Shown piece after piece: positions 25,455 to 34,851 of a stretch of DNA of 64,000 nucleotides. The notes under the pieces are model-generated. The model made no database searches, was not told where the DNA came from, and worked only from the letters and a program-made list of their open reading frames with translations. The stretch's first letter is position 1. Each line of letters begins with the position of its first letter. Source of the stretch: ZC4RG30 sp965652645 (lineage in GTDB: Bacteria; Pseudomonadota; Gammaproteobacteria; Steroidobacterales; Steroidobacteraceae); assembly GCA_965652645.1 (NCBI GenBank), contig CBFGXE010000011.1, positions 17,021-81,020 on the forward strand. The letters are read 5' to 3'. The translations under genes were made by a program, and so were the position numbers.

Positions 25455-25483
25455 TTGTGGCGGGGGTGGCGCAGCCCTATGAT
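25455..25483 (+). promoter_or_regulatory. candidate sigma70 promoter of pssA
   Basis: TTGTGG (25455-25460) and TATGAT (25478-25483) are 17 nt apart, the optimal spacing. The predicted start, near 25490, is only about 5 nt before the pssA ATG at 25495, and no Shine-Dalgarno sequence precedes that ATG. The mRNA may therefore be leaderless. Confidence 0.5.
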
Positions 25484-25494
25484 GACCGCAATCT

Positions 25495-26280
25495 ATGGAA
25501 TCCCCCGATCCTGAAAGCCGGCCGCGCAGCAGGGCCATCTACCTGCTGCCGAACCTGTTCACCACCGGCTGCCTGTTTTCCGGTTTCTACGCCATCGTCG
25601 CGGCCATCGACGGCAACTACCACCGTGCCGGCTTCGCCGTGTTCGCCGCCATGCTGTTCGACACGCTGGATGGGCGCGTGGCGCGCATGACGCGCACCGA
25701 GAGCGCCTTCGGCAAGGAGTTCGACAGCCTGGCCGACATGGTCTCCTTCGGCGTGGCGCCGGCCATCGTGGCCTACCAGTGGGGCGTGGCGCGGCTGTTC
25801 GAATACGGCGCGGCCTGGGGCCGCATCGGCTGGGCGGCCGCCTTCCTCTATGCCGCCTGCGCGGCGATGCGCCTGGCGCGCTTCAACACGCGCCATGCCA
25901 CGCAGGACAAGCGTTTCTTCGAGGGCCTTCCCAGTCCGTCGGCGGCGGCCATCGTGTCGGCATTCATCTGGGCGGCCAGCGTCTGGCGCGCGCCCGGCCT
26001 GCCGGGGCTGATCTTCGCCACGCTGGTCACAGCCTCCGCCGGCCTGCTGATGGTCAGCAGCTTCGGCTACAACAGCTTCAAGCAGCTGAACCTGGAAGGG
26101 CCGGTGCGTTTCATGACCTTCCTGCTGGTGCCGCTGGGGTTCGTGCTGATCGCGGTGGATCCTCCCAGGGCGCTGCTGCTGATCTTCGGCACCTACGCGC
26201 TCTCCGGCCCCGTGGTGTGGCTGCTGCGTCGCAAGCGCCGCGGCCATCGGCGTGAGGAGCCTGCCGGAGGCGGTCACTGA
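25495..26280 (+). CDS. pssA: CDP-diacylglycerol--serine O-phosphatidyltransferase
   Basis: Integral membrane enzyme making phosphatidylserine, the precursor of phosphatidylethanolamine. It has 261 residues with about eight hydrophobic segments. The CDP-alcohol transferase motif is complete: DTLDGRVARMTRTESAFGKEFDSLAD. It is the membrane (Gram-positive/alphaproteobacterial-type) PssA rather than the peripheral E. coli form. The ATG at 25495 is where homology starts. The stop TGA shares a base with the next ATG (TGATG), coupling it to the uracil-DNA glycosylase gene. Confidence 0.93.
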   Translation: MESPDPESRPRSRAIYLLPNLFTTGCLFSGFYAIVAAIDGNYHRAGFAVFAAMLFDTLDGRVARMTRTESAFGKEFDSLADMVSFGVAPAIVAYQWGVARLFEYGAAWGRIGWAAAFLYAACAAMRLARFNTRHATQDKRFFEGLPSPSAAAIVSAFIWAASVWRAPGLPGLIFATLVTASAGLLMVSSFGYNSFKQLNLEGPVRFMTFLLVPLGFVLIAVDPPRALLLIFGTYALSGPVVWLLRRKRRGHRREEPAGGGH

Positions 26281-27023
26281 TGGGACGCCGTGCCGCCTAC
26301 CTTGCGGCACTGGGCGTGCCGGACTGGAGGCAGCGGCGTGCACTGGCGGTGGAGCCGCCGCCGCGCCCGGCGCAGCCACCCGCGCCACGCATCGCAGGGC
26401 CTGACGCTCCGGTGCCCGCCGAGGTGCCCGCACCGCCTGCCGTCCTGCCAGCCTCCATGGCCGACACTTGGGACGCCGTGGCCGGCGAGGTCGCCAGCTG
26501 CATGCGCTGCAAGCTGCACTCCTGCCGCACGCGCACCGTGTTCGGCGTGGGCAGCCGCAGCGCGCGCTGGCTGGTGGTGGGAGAGGCGCCAGGCGCGGAG
26601 GAGGACCGGCAGGGCGAGCCCTTCGTGGGCCGCGCCGGCAAGCTGCTGGATGCCATGCTGCTGGCCATCGGCCTCAGGCGCGAGCAGGTCTTCATTGCCA
26701 ACGTGCTCAAGTGCCGGCCGCCGGACAACCGCAATCCCGCCCCCGACGAGGTGGCGCAGTGCCTGCCTTTCCTGGAACGGCAGATCGCGCTGCTGCAGCC
26801 CTCGATCATGCTGGCGGTGGGCAGCGTGGCCGCGCAGAACCTCCTGGCCACCGACGTGCCCGTGGGGCGGCTGCGTGGCCGCGTGCACGCCTTCGGTAGC
26901 GCACGCACGCCAGTGGTGGTCACCTACCATCCCGCCTACCTGCTGCGCAGCCCGGGCGAGAAGCGCAAGGTGTGGGAGGACCTGAAGTTCGCCCGCGGCA
27001 TCGCCGGGACCAGCCCTGCTTGA
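26280..27023 (+). CDS. uracil-DNA glycosylase, family 4 (iron-sulfur type)
   Basis: Removes uracil from DNA. It has 247 residues: an N-terminal Pro/Ala-rich region (about 1-65) and then the UDG fold. Motif A is [24 protein letters not shown] and motif B is HPAYLLR. The [4Fe-4S] cysteines are expected in [22 protein letters not shown] and the later CLPFLE. This matches family 4 enzymes often labelled as a phage SPO1 polymerase-related domain. It is co-translated with pssA and overlaps or abuts rimI. Confidence 0.93.
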   Translation: MGRRAAYLAALGVPDWRQRRALAVEPPPRPAQPPAPRIAGPDAPVPAEVPAPPAVLPASMADTWDAVAGEVASCMRCKLHSCRTRTVFGVGSRSARWLVVGEAPGAEEDRQGEPFVGRAGKLLDAMLLAIGLRREQVFIANVLKCRPPDNRNPAPDEVAQCLPFLERQIALLQPSIMLAVGSVAAQNLLATDVPVGRLRGRVHAFGSARTPVVVTYHPAYLLRSPGEKRKVWEDLKFARGIAGTSPA

Positions 27024-27028
27024 ACACG

Positions 27029-27481
27029 GTGACGGACCTGATCCGCGCCATGCAACCCACCGACGTGCCGGAGGTGGGGTTGCTGGAATCCGGGACCTAC
27101 GCCTTTCCCTGGAGCGAGAACATCTTCCGTGACTGCCTGCGGGCGGGCTATTACTGCTGCGTGGTGCAGACCGAAGGGGAAATCACGGGATACGGCGTGC
27201 TCAGCACGGGTGCCGGCGAGGCGCATGTGCTGAACATCTGCGTAGCCGAGGCGGATCGCGGCCGGGGGCTGGGCAGCCGCCTGCTGCAGCACCTGCTTGA
27301 CCAGGCGCGGGCCGCCGGTGCGCGCGAGGTGTTCCTGGAGGTGCGGCCCTCGAACACCGTGGCGCTGAACCTCTACCGCGCGCGGGGCTTCTCGCAGGTG
27401 GGGATACGCCGCGGCTACTACCAGGCCGTGGGCGGGCGCGAGGATGCGGTGGTGCTGCGCCGGCAGCTCGCGCCGGAGTGA
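27029..27481 (+). CDS. rimI: ribosomal protein S18 alanine N-acetyltransferase
   Basis: GNAT-fold acetyltransferase modifying the N-terminal Ala of S18, about 150 residues. The acetyl-CoA loop is DRGRGLGSRLLQHLL, and FLEVRPSNTVALNLYRARGF is the RimI signature. I took the GTG at 27029 (MTDLIRAM); a TTG at 27020 overlapping the upstream stop, or the ATG at 27050, are alternatives. It is the last gene of the pssA-udg-rimI unit and converges on the PhoX-like gene 6 nt away. Confidence 0.9.
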   Translation: MTDLIRAMQPTDVPEVGLLESGTYAFPWSENIFRDCLRAGYYCCVVQTEGEITGYGVLSTGAGEAHVLNICVAEADRGRGLGSRLLQHLLDQARAAGAREVFLEVRPSNTVALNLYRARGFSQVGIRRGYYQAVGGREDAVVLRRQLAPE

Positions 27482-27487
27482 GCTGCC

Positions 27488-28858
27488 TCAGGCGCTGAAC
27501 TTGCGCCAGGGCCCGCTGATCGCCAGCGTCTTCGCCGGGCTGTAGATGTTCACGAACAGGATCGAGCCATCGGGCGAGAAGCAGGCCCCGGCCAGCTCGG
27601 TCTGCGAATGCAGGCGGGCGATGTCGTAGGTCTGGCCCTGCGGCGTCACGCCGCGGATGTGGTTGTTCACGTTCGCGGTGTACTGGTCTTCGCACACCAC
27701 CAGGTGGCCATTCGGCGCCACGGTGAGGTTGTCGCCGAAATTGAAATGCGTGATGTCCGGGGATTCATAGAAGTTCTGCAGCTGGCCCGGCTCGCCGGCC
27801 TCACGGGCCTGGCCCTCGAAGCGCGACGGGCGATAGCGCATGATCTGGCCGAGCTTCTTCGCGCCGCCACTGGTGCAGCAGAAATACACCTCGCCGTTGC
27901 CCATGTGGATGCCTTCGCCGCGCGCGAACAGCACTGCGCCGGCGGCATGGCCGCGCTTGCGCAGGTCATCCTCGGGACTCTCGACTTCGTCGAGGTCGAT
28001 CCAGCGCACAGCCTGCCAGGTACCCTGGGACAGCGTGGTGCCTTCCCAGTTGCGGCTGTCGGTGAGGCCGGGCTCGACCAGGGCCAGCGCCTGCAGCCGG
28101 CCACCCCTGGCCAACTCGCCCTTCGCATCGGGCAACAGGCGGTAGAGCAGGCCATCGTTGCGGTCCTCGGTGAGGTAGACCACGCCGGTGCGCGGATCCA
28201 CCACGGCGGCCTCGTGGTTGAAGCGGCCGAGGGCCTTCAGCGGCACCGGCTGCACCGTGGTGGTGGCGGCGGCCGGAACCTCGAATACCCAGCCGTGGTC
28301 CTGGCTCGCACCGCGCGTGCCGGCGCGGGTGAGGTCTTCCTCGCAGGTCAGCCAGCTGCCCCAGGGCGTGATGCCGCCGGCACAGTTGCGGATTGTGCCC
28401 AGCAGGCTCACGTGCTGCCGCACCACGCGCTGCGCGCGCATGTCGTAGACCAGGGTGCTGGTGCCGCCGGGCATCGGGGCGCCGGCGGCGTTGCGATCGT
28501 AGGTGGGCGGTTCCGTCCCGGTGTTGCGCGCCAGCGGACCGCGCGCCTGCTGGGAGGCCGTCAGCTCATGGTTGCGTACCAGCGCGACGCGGCCGCGGCC
28601 CAGCGCGAAGCAACCCATGCCATCGGCGTTGTCACCGACCAGGAAGCCATCGTCCATGCGGTCGCCGAAGGAGGAAATGATGTGGTAGCGGAAGCCCTGC
28701 GGCAGGTCGAGCAGGCGCATGGGGTCGGGCACAAGGCTGCCGTAGGCGCGCGGCCGGCGCGAGGGGTCCGTGGAGACAGGCACGGAGGCGCACGCGCTCA
28801 TCAGGCCTGCAAAGGCGGTTCCGGTCAGGGCAAGCGTGAATTCGCGGCGGCTGGTCAC
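27488..28858 (-). CDS. PhoX-like DUF839 protein, Tat-exported
   Basis: 456-residue beta-propeller-type protein of the DUF839/PhoX group, which includes calcium-dependent alkaline phosphatases. The N-terminus MTSRREFTLALTGTAFAGLM is a classic twin-arginine signal, so it is folded and exported to the periplasm. Family blocks are LVRNHELTAS, CAGGITPWGSWLTCEED, FNHEAAVVDP, LTEDRNDGLLYR and VCEDQYTANVN. The GTG at 28858 was chosen because it places the Tat motif at residues 3-5; upstream Met codons only add unrelated sequence. Phosphatase activity is plausible but unproven for this subgroup. Confidence 0.87.
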   Translation of the reverse strand: MTSRREFTLALTGTAFAGLMSACASVPVSTDPSRRPRAYGSLVPDPMRLLDLPQGFRYHIISSFGDRMDDGFLVGDNADGMGCFALGRGRVALVRNHELTASQQARGPLARNTGTEPPTYDRNAAGAPMPGGTSTLVYDMRAQRVVRQHVSLLGTIRNCAGGITPWGSWLTCEEDLTRAGTRGASQDHGWVFEVPAAATTTVQPVPLKALGRFNHEAAVVDPRTGVVYLTEDRNDGLLYRLLPDAKGELARGGRLQALALVEPGLTDSRNWEGTTLSQGTWQAVRWIDLDEVESPEDDLRKRGHAAGAVLFARGEGIHMGNGEVYFCCTSGGAKKLGQIMRYRPSRFEGQAREAGEPGQLQNFYESPDITHFNFGDNLTVAPNGHLVVCEDQYTANVNNHIRGVTPQGQTYDIARLHSQTELAGACFSPDGSILFVNIYSPAKTLAISGPWRKFSA

Positions 28859-28953
28859 TGGCAGTTCCTGCAATGGATGGTGATGGCCCGCCGGACGGTA
28901 CTGCAGGGCCGCCGGCATGGCAATCAAGTGCCCGCCGGCTTTTCGCTGGCCGG

Positions 28954-28959
28954 TATAAT
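28954..28959 (+). promoter_or_regulatory. consensus -10 element upstream of prfC
   Basis: A perfect TATAAT lies 23 nt before the prfC ATG, in an otherwise GC-rich gap. GAGGAG at 28972-28977 forms the ribosome-binding site. No good -35 hexamer was found at 16-18 nt, so the start may depend on the -10 alone or on an activator. Confidence 0.5.
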
Positions 28960-28982
28960 CGCCGCCTTTTCGAGGAGCCCGA

Positions 28983-30572
28983 ATGTCCGAGTCTGCGCAA
29001 GTGCAGCAGGCAAGCCGGCGGCGCACTTTCGCGATCATCTCGCATCCCGACGCCGGCAAGACCACGCTGACCGAAAAACTGCTGCTCTTCGGCGGCGCCA
29101 TCCAGCTGGCGGGCACGGTGAAGGGCCGCAAGGCCGCCCGCCATGCGACCTCCGACTGGATGCGCCTGGAGCAGCAGCGCGGCATCTCCGTGACCAGCTC
29201 GGTGATGCAGTTCCCCTTCAACGGGCGCATCGTGAACCTGCTGGATACCCCGGGCCACGAGGACTTCTCCGAAGACACCTACCGCACGCTCACCGCGGTG
29301 GACTCGGCGCTGATGGTGATCGACTGCGCCAAGGGCGTGGAGGAGCGCACCATCCGCCTGATGGAGGTGTGCCGCCTGCGCGCCACGCCCATCATGACCT
29401 TCATCAACAAGCTGGACCGCGAGGGCCGCGCGCCGCTGGACCTGCTCGACGAGATCGAGAAGGTGCTGAAGCTGGGCGTGGCGCCGGTGACCTGGCCCAT
29501 CGGCATGGGCCGCGAGCTGCTGGGCATCTACCACCTCACCGAGGACCGCATCTACGCCTACGAGGCGGGTGACCGCGGCACGCGCGGCGACAACCGCGTG
29601 ATCGACGGCCTGATGAGCGAGGAGGCCACGGTGTTCCTCGGCGACCGTGCCGAAGCCTTCCGCGAGGAAGTGGACCTGGTGCGCGGCGCGGCCACGCCGT
29701 TCGACGTGGCCGAATACCTGGCCGGCCGGCAGACGCCGGTGTTCTTCGGTTCGGCCATCAGCAACTTCGGCGTGGAAGAGCTGCTGCGCGCGTTCACCGA
29801 ACACGCGCCGGGGCCGCTGCCGCGCACGGCGCGCGAGCGCGTGGTGGAGCCCACCGAACCGAAGCTCACTGGCTTCGTGTTCAAGATCCAGGCCAACATG
29901 GACCCGGCGCACCGTGACCGCATCGCCTTCATGCGCCTGTGCTCCGGCCGTTACACCCCCGGCATGCGCTTCTTCCATCCGCGGCTGAGCAAGGAAATCC
30001 GCGTCGCCGACGCGCTGACCTTCATGGCCGGCGAGCGCAGTGCGGTGGAGGAGGCCTGGGCCGGCGACATCATCGGCCTGCACAACCACGGCACCATCAA
30101 CATCGGCGACACCTTCACCGAAGGCGAGAAGCTGGCCTTCACCGGCATCCCCAACTTCGCGCCGGAACTGTTCCGCCGCGCGGTGCTGAAGGACCCACTG
30201 AAGATGAAGGCGCTGCAGAAGGGACTGGGCCAGCTGTGCGAGGAGGGTGCCACGCAGCTGTTCCGTCCGTTGCGCAACAACGACCTGATCCTGGGTGCAG
30301 TGGGGCAACTGCAGTTCGAGGTGGTGGCCTTCCGCCTGCAGGACGAGTACAGCGTGCAATGCGCCTTCGAGGGCATCGGCGTGCAGACCGCGCGCTGGGT
30401 GCAGGGCGACGAGAAGAAGCTGGGGGAATTCCGCACCAAGGCCTACGACCACCTGGCCGTGGACCACGCCGGGGCGCTGGTGTACCTGGCGCCGTCGCGG
30501 GTGAACCTGTCGCTGACGATGGAACGCTGGCCGGACCTGGCCTTCCACGAGACCCGCGAGAGCCACGCGTGA
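28983..30572 (+). CDS. prfC: peptide chain release factor 3
   Basis: GTPase that recycles RF1/RF2 after termination. The 529 residues equal the E. coli length as I recall it. G1 is [13 protein letters not shown], the switch regions include [11 protein letters not shown] and [16 protein letters not shown], and G4 is NKLDR. Domains II/III follow to the end, with the RF3-type [25 protein letters not shown]. There is a good Shine-Dalgarno sequence and a monocistronic appearance, with 37 nt to the next gene. Confidence 0.97.
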   Translation: MSESAQVQQASRRRTFAIISHPDAGKTTLTEKLLLFGGAIQLAGTVKGRKAARHATSDWMRLEQQRGISVTSSVMQFPFNGRIVNLLDTPGHEDFSEDTYRTLTAVDSALMVIDCAKGVEERTIRLMEVCRLRATPIMTFINKLDREGRAPLDLLDEIEKVLKLGVAPVTWPIGMGRELLGIYHLTEDRIYAYEAGDRGTRGDNRVIDGLMSEEATVFLGDRAEAFREEVDLVRGAATPFDVAEYLAGRQTPVFFGSAISNFGVEELLRAFTEHAPGPLPRTARERVVEPTEPKLTGFVFKIQANMDPAHRDRIAFMRLCSGRYTPGMRFFHPRLSKEIRVADALTFMAGERSAVEEAWAGDIIGLHNHGTINIGDTFTEGEKLAFTGIPNFAPELFRRAVLKDPLKMKALQKGLGQLCEEGATQLFRPLRNNDLILGAVGQLQFEVVAFRLQDEYSVQCAFEGIGVQTARWVQGDEKKLGEFRTKAYDHLAVDHAGALVYLAPSRVNLSLTMERWPDLAFHETRESHA

Positions 30573-30609
30573 ATCCGCGGGCATTGCCGGCTCATGGCGT
30601 GATGCGGCC

Positions 30610-31866
30610 GTGAAGTGGCTGGCGCGCCACCCCGTGCTGAGCTGGGGGCTCTACGACTGGGGCAACTCGGCATTCGCCACCACGGTGATGGCAGGTTTCT
30701 TCCCGGTGTTCTTCAGCCAGTACTGGAGCGCCGGGGCGGATACCGAGCTGACCACGGCACGCCTGGGTTATGCCAATGCCGCCGCGGGCCTGGTGATCGC
30801 CTTGCTTGCGCCCTTCCTCGGCGCCATTGCCGATCGTGGCGGCAGGCGCCGCCGCATGCTGTTCGTGTTCACTCTGCTGGGCACGCTGTCCACGCTGGCG
30901 CTGTTCTTCCTGGCGCAGGGGCAGTGGTTGGCCGCGGTCGCGCTGTTCGCGCTGGGCAGCATCGGCTTCAATGGCGGGGTGGTGTTTGGCGATGCACTGC
31001 TGCTGGACGTGGCCGAACCGCGCGACTACGACCGGGTCTCCGCCTTCGGTTATGCATTGGGCTACCTCGGCGGCGGGCTGCTGTTCGCGGTGAACGTGGC
31101 CATGGTGGTGAAGCCGGCGCTGTTCGGCCTGCCCGATGCGGCCGCCGCGGTGCGCTGGTCGTTCGTGACGGTGGCTGGGTGGTGGCTGGTGTTCACCCTG
31201 CCGGTGCTGCTGTTCGTGAACGAAAGCCCGCCGCGTGAAGCCGCACGGGGCGGCGCGCTGGCCGCGGGTTGGCGCGAGCTGATGGCCACGGCGCGTGCAG
31301 TGCGCAGCCAGCCGCTGCTGCTGCAATTCCTGCTGGCCTACTGGCTGTACATCGATGGCGTGAACACCGTCATCAAGATGGCGGTGAACTACGGCCTGTC
31401 GCTGGGCCTGGAGTCCAGCGACCTGCTGAGTGCGCTGCTGCTGACGCAGTTCATCGGGTTCCCCGCCGCGCTGCTCTTCGGCCGGGTGGGGGAGCGCATG
31501 GGCGCGCGCGCCGGCGTGCTGATCGGCCTTGCCGTCTACGCCGTGATCACCATCTGGGCCTACTTCCTCGACTCGGCGCTGGAGTTCTACCTGATGGCCG
31601 CGACGCTGGGCCTGGTGCAGGGCGGAGTGCAGAGCCTGTCGCGCTCGCTTTATGGACGCCTCGTGCCCGGGGGCAAGTCAGCCGAGTACTTTGGTTTCTA
31701 CAACATGGTTGGCAAGTTCGGCACCGTGCTCGGGCCCGCGCTGATGGGCGCGCTGGCGCTGGCGGCCAACAGCACGCGCGCGTCCATCCTGGCGCTGCTG
31801 CTGCTGTTCGTCGGCGGCGGTGTGCTGCTCTGGCGCGTGCAGTTGCCGCAGACCGACGCGCGCTAA
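30610..31866 (+). CDS. MFS transporter, UMF1 (Atg22-like) family
   Basis: 418-residue inner-membrane carrier with about 12 hydrophobic helices. The N-terminal GLYDWGNSAFATTVMAGFFPVFF is the hallmark of the UMF1 family, related to yeast Atg22. The substrate is unknown; the yeast relative exports amino acids from the vacuole. The GTG at 30610 starts at the conserved block. The stop overlaps the stop of the convergent tgpA gene (CTAA), leaving no room for a terminator. Confidence 0.88.
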   Translation: MKWLARHPVLSWGLYDWGNSAFATTVMAGFFPVFFSQYWSAGADTELTTARLGYANAAAGLVIALLAPFLGAIADRGGRRRRMLFVFTLLGTLSTLALFFLAQGQWLAAVALFALGSIGFNGGVVFGDALLLDVAEPRDYDRVSAFGYALGYLGGGLLFAVNVAMVVKPALFGLPDAAAAVRWSFVTVAGWWLVFTLPVLLFVNESPPREAARGGALAAGWRELMATARAVRSQPLLLQFLLAYWLYIDGVNTVIKMAVNYGLSLGLESSDLLSALLLTQFIGFPAALLFGRVGERMGARAGVLIGLAVYAVITIWAYFLDSALEFYLMAATLGLVQGGVQSLSRSLYGRLVPGGKSAEYFGFYNMVGKFGTVLGPALMGALALAANSTRASILALLLLFVGGGVLLWRVQLPQTDAR

Positions 31867-33884
31867 CCGTTCTGCGGGGCAGCCGCGGCCGCATTCCGCC
31901 CCCGCAGGTCCGGCAGCGCGCGTTCTACTTCCTGCAGGTGCCGGCGCAGTTCGTCGTGCCGCGCATCACCGGGTGTTTCCCCTGCCCCGAAACGCACGCT
32001 GGCATACAGCCGGACGAAGGTCCCGATTGGCGCGCTTGCAGCAGGAAAGGCGCGTTGTGCACGATGGCGGATGGCTTCGGGTCCCTCGTGCGCGGCCACC
32101 GGCAGGTCGCGGCGTTCCAGCAACCGCAGGAAGCGTGACCAGGTCCGGCCCACGGCATCCGGGCGGGCGCGCGGTGTGCGTGGGCGCAACCAGAACAGCA
32201 GCGCCGCACACCAGGCCACCACGGCTGCCAGGAGCAGCAGAGCCATGCCGCGGTAGTCGACGTTCCCCAGCCCCAGCCATTCCAGCAGGGTGCGCTGCTG
32301 GGTGCTGTTGAAGTTCACCACGCGCTCGCGCCACCAGGTGCCGGCAGCGTCCCAGCGGTCGCGCAGGTTGCGCAGCCAGCTGGTCTGCTGCACGAGGTTG
32401 GTGGCCGCGGAGCGCGTTTCGGGCAGCAGCTCACTGAGGCCGCGCTGCAGGCGGCCGGGCGCCACCTCGCCGGTGGGATCGAAACGCACCCAGCCTTCAC
32501 CCTCCAGCCACACCTCGGCCCATGCATGCGCATCAGACTGGCGCAGCAGGTAGTAGCCGCCCACGGGATTCAGCGTGCCGCCCAGGTAGCCTGTGACCAC
32601 GCGCGCCGGAACGCCGGCGGCGCGCATCAACGTGACGAAGGCCGAGGCGAAGTGGCCGCAGAAGCCCAACCGGGTGTTGAACAGCAGGTCGTCGACGGAG
32701 TTGTAGTCCAGTTGGGGCGGCGTGAGCGTGTATTCGAAGCCGCCGGTGGCGAAGTAGCGCATCACTGCAGCGGCGTAAGCGGCGTCGCCATCTGCCTGTG
32801 CCCGCATGTCCCGCGCCAGCTGCAAGGTGCGCGGATTGCGCCCGGCCGGCAGGCGCGTATCGCGCCGGCGGGTCGTGGTCGGCAGGGAGCCCTCATGTCG
32901 TGCATCCAGCCACGACACCCCCTCGTAGATCAGCGTTGAGTTGACAGGCCGCTGGGCAAGGAACTGTCCGTCAGGGGTGTGGAAGCTGCGTCGTCCCTGC
33001 ACCGACTGCGCGGTCTCCAGCGCGAACAGCCAGGTGCGGCCATGCGGTTCGAGCGTCACCTGGTACCCGACGCGATTGCCGCGGAATTGCAGCGGCTGGC
33101 GCGGCGAGGCCACGAAACCGCCCTCGTTGCGCCAGGTGTTGCCGTCGAAGTCGTGCAGCACCGGTCCGCGCCAGTAGCGCAGCGGGGGAGGGGGTGCGGT
33201 GTCATCGAAGCGCACGCGGAAGGCGATGGCATCGGAGACGGCGAGATCCGAGATGCTGCCGGGACTCATTTCGTCGGACAGGCCGGTCTGTGCCTGTCCG
33301 CCGCCGGGCAGCGCCCACAATGCACCGGGCAGGCGCGGCACCAGGATGAAGGCCAGCACGGCGAAGGGCACCGCAAACAGCATGGCGCCGCCGGAGCGCG
33401 TGAATGCGATCCGCGCGGAACCTGCGGCCTGCGCGCTGCCCATTGCGGCAATCGCGGCCAGTGACATCCAGGCCACGAGCAGGAACAGCGGCAGCCGCCA
33501 CAGATCCTGGCGGTCCAGCCCGGCCGACAGGACCAGGATCAACGCCACCACGGTAACCACCACGCCGTCGCGATGGGTCCGTGATTCCAGCAGCTTCATG
33601 GCGCCCATGCCTATCAGCAAGGCGCTGCCGGCGGCCACGCCATTGAGCGTGCCGAAGGTGAACAGCACGAATACCACCACCGTCAGCGTGAGCGGCAGAC
33701 GCAGCCAGGCCGGCAGGCGCTTCAGATCGCCACGCCAGCACGCCAGGATGCTGAGCGCTGCCACCGCCGTGCACCAGGGCGGCGCGCGGTCCACGTGCAG
33801 CAGGCACGCGCCGCCAAAGGCCAGCAGCATCAGCCGGGCCGGTGCGCCGGAGAGCGGCGGCGAGTTGCTAGCCCGCTTGTCCAT
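31863..33884 (-). CDS. tgpA: TgpA-like membrane transglutaminase (DUF3488)
   Basis: 673-residue inner-membrane protein. The N-terminal third has about six hydrophobic helices. A periplasmic transglutaminase-like domain (about 390-520) carries the Cys-His-Asp triad: Cys in RLGFCGHFAS, His in DAHAWAEVW, Asp in RFDPTGEV. A final transmembrane helix and cytoplasmic tail follow. Pseudomonas TgpA has the same architecture and is essential there. The ATG at 33884 overlaps the DUF58 gene by 17 nt. The moxR-DUF58-tgpA order is the usual one, with MoxR presumed to chaperone the membrane partners. Confidence 0.92.
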   Translation of the reverse strand: MDKRASNSPPLSGAPARLMLLAFGGACLLHVDRAPPWCTAVAALSILACWRGDLKRLPAWLRLPLTLTVVVFVLFTFGTLNGVAAGSALLIGMGAMKLLESRTHRDGVVVTVVALILVLSAGLDRQDLWRLPLFLLVAWMSLAAIAAMGSAQAAGSARIAFTRSGGAMLFAVPFAVLAFILVPRLPGALWALPGGGQAQTGLSDEMSPGSISDLAVSDAIAFRVRFDDTAPPPPLRYWRGPVLHDFDGNTWRNEGGFVASPRQPLQFRGNRVGYQVTLEPHGRTWLFALETAQSVQGRRSFHTPDGQFLAQRPVNSTLIYEGVSWLDARHEGSLPTTTRRRDTRLPAGRNPRTLQLARDMRAQADGDAAYAAAVMRYFATGGFEYTLTPPQLDYNSVDDLLFNTRLGFCGHFASAFVTLMRAAGVPARVVTGYLGGTLNPVGGYYLLRQSDAHAWAEVWLEGEGWVRFDPTGEVAPGRLQRGLSELLPETRSAATNLVQQTSWLRNLRDRWDAAGTWWRERVVNFNSTQQRTLLEWLGLGNVDYRGMALLLLAAVVAWCAALLFWLRPRTPRARPDAVGRTWSRFLRLLERRDLPVAAHEGPEAIRHRAQRAFPAASAPIGTFVRLYASVRFGAGETPGDARHDELRRHLQEVERALPDLRGRNAAAAAPQNG

Positions 33885-34845
33885 GCAGGGCCAGCCGCGT
33901 GAGGCAGTGGTGGAGGTGATCGCTGCCTTCGCCGGCCATGGGAGCTGTGCCGGGCAGGCGCAGTACCCAGGCTTCGCCGCGCGCGGCGGCATCGAGGATC
34001 CAGCGGGTGAGTTGTGACAGTCGCTCTTCCATGTCCAGTCCCGGCAACGCTTCGTAGTCGAAGTCGCGCTGCTGCGCGCCGGCGCCATGGTATTCCCGTA
34101 CCAGGAGCGGCTGGCCGCGGGCATAAGCCTTCCATGCCACCTGGCGCGGTGAGTCGCCTTCGCGGAATTCGCGCAGCCAGGCCAGCTCGTCCATGCCCTG
34201 GTGCAGCGGCATGCCGCCGTTGTCCTGCTCCGGGCTTTCCGGCAGCGGCCGTGAACCGGCAGGCGCGGGATAAATGACGGTGGAAAGCCCGATGGACAGC
34301 CAGGTCCAGGTGCGGAACAGCCCGAATGGCGCCACCGACGAAAGCCGCAGTGCCGGGGCGTGCCAGCGACCGCGGCGCGCCGCCGGCAGCACGAGTTTCA
34401 CGCTGTCCGCCTGTTCATCAACAACCGGTGCGGCATCGGGCGATGTGGTGGGTGAATCCACGCCGTCGGCGCTGAGCCTGAGGTCCTGCGGGGCTGCCTT
34501 GCCGCTGACCGTGATGCGCAGCGTGAGCTGCCCGCCCGCGTGCACTGGATCCACTGCAGTGGCCTGCAGCGTGAGGCCGGCGAGGCTGCGCTGGGTCTGC
34601 ACCATGGCCACCAGCGCGAAGCCGGCGAGCCAGAAGGTGAACAGCAACGCCAGGCCATTGCCGTAGTTCATGCCCGCGATGAACATGGTGGCCAGCAGCA
34701 GGCCGAAGGTCCATCCGGCCGGCGTGGGCAGGATGTATACGCGCCGCGCCGCCAGCGTCAGCGGCAGCACGTCCCGTCCCTGCCGCTTCAGGGCCCAGCT
34801 GCGCAGCCTGGCCCGCAATCCGCGCTTGCCCTGGCCGGACTGCAT
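33868..34845 (-). CDS. DUF58 domain membrane protein
   Basis: 325 residues with two adjacent transmembrane helices near the N-terminus (about 43-85). A soluble domain ends with the DUF58 signature LREFREGDSPRQVAWKAYA followed by PLLVREY. It is the standard middle member of moxR-DUF58-transglutaminase operons, starting 6 nt after moxR and overlapping tgpA. The exact function is unknown; the VWA-like fold suggests metal-dependent protein binding. Confidence 0.9.
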   Translation of the reverse strand: MQSGQGKRGLRARLRSWALKRQGRDVLPLTLAARRVYILPTPAGWTFGLLLATMFIAGMNYGNGLALLFTFWLAGFALVAMVQTQRSLAGLTLQATAVDPVHAGGQLTLRITVSGKAAPQDLRLSADGVDSPTTSPDAAPVVDEQADSVKLVLPAARRGRWHAPALRLSSVAPFGLFRTWTWLSIGLSTVIYPAPAGSRPLPESPEQDNGGMPLHQGMDELAWLREFREGDSPRQVAWKAYARGQPLLVREYHGAGAQQRDFDYEALPGLDMEERLSQLTRWILDAAARGEAWVLRLPGTAPMAGEGSDHLHHCLTRLALHGQAG

Positions 34846-34851
34846 GGCAGT

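Noticed and set aside
28859..28918. Upstream ATG for the PhoX-like protein
   Set aside because: It would bury the twin-arginine signal 20 residues inside the protein; the GTG at 28858 gives a normal Tat signal.
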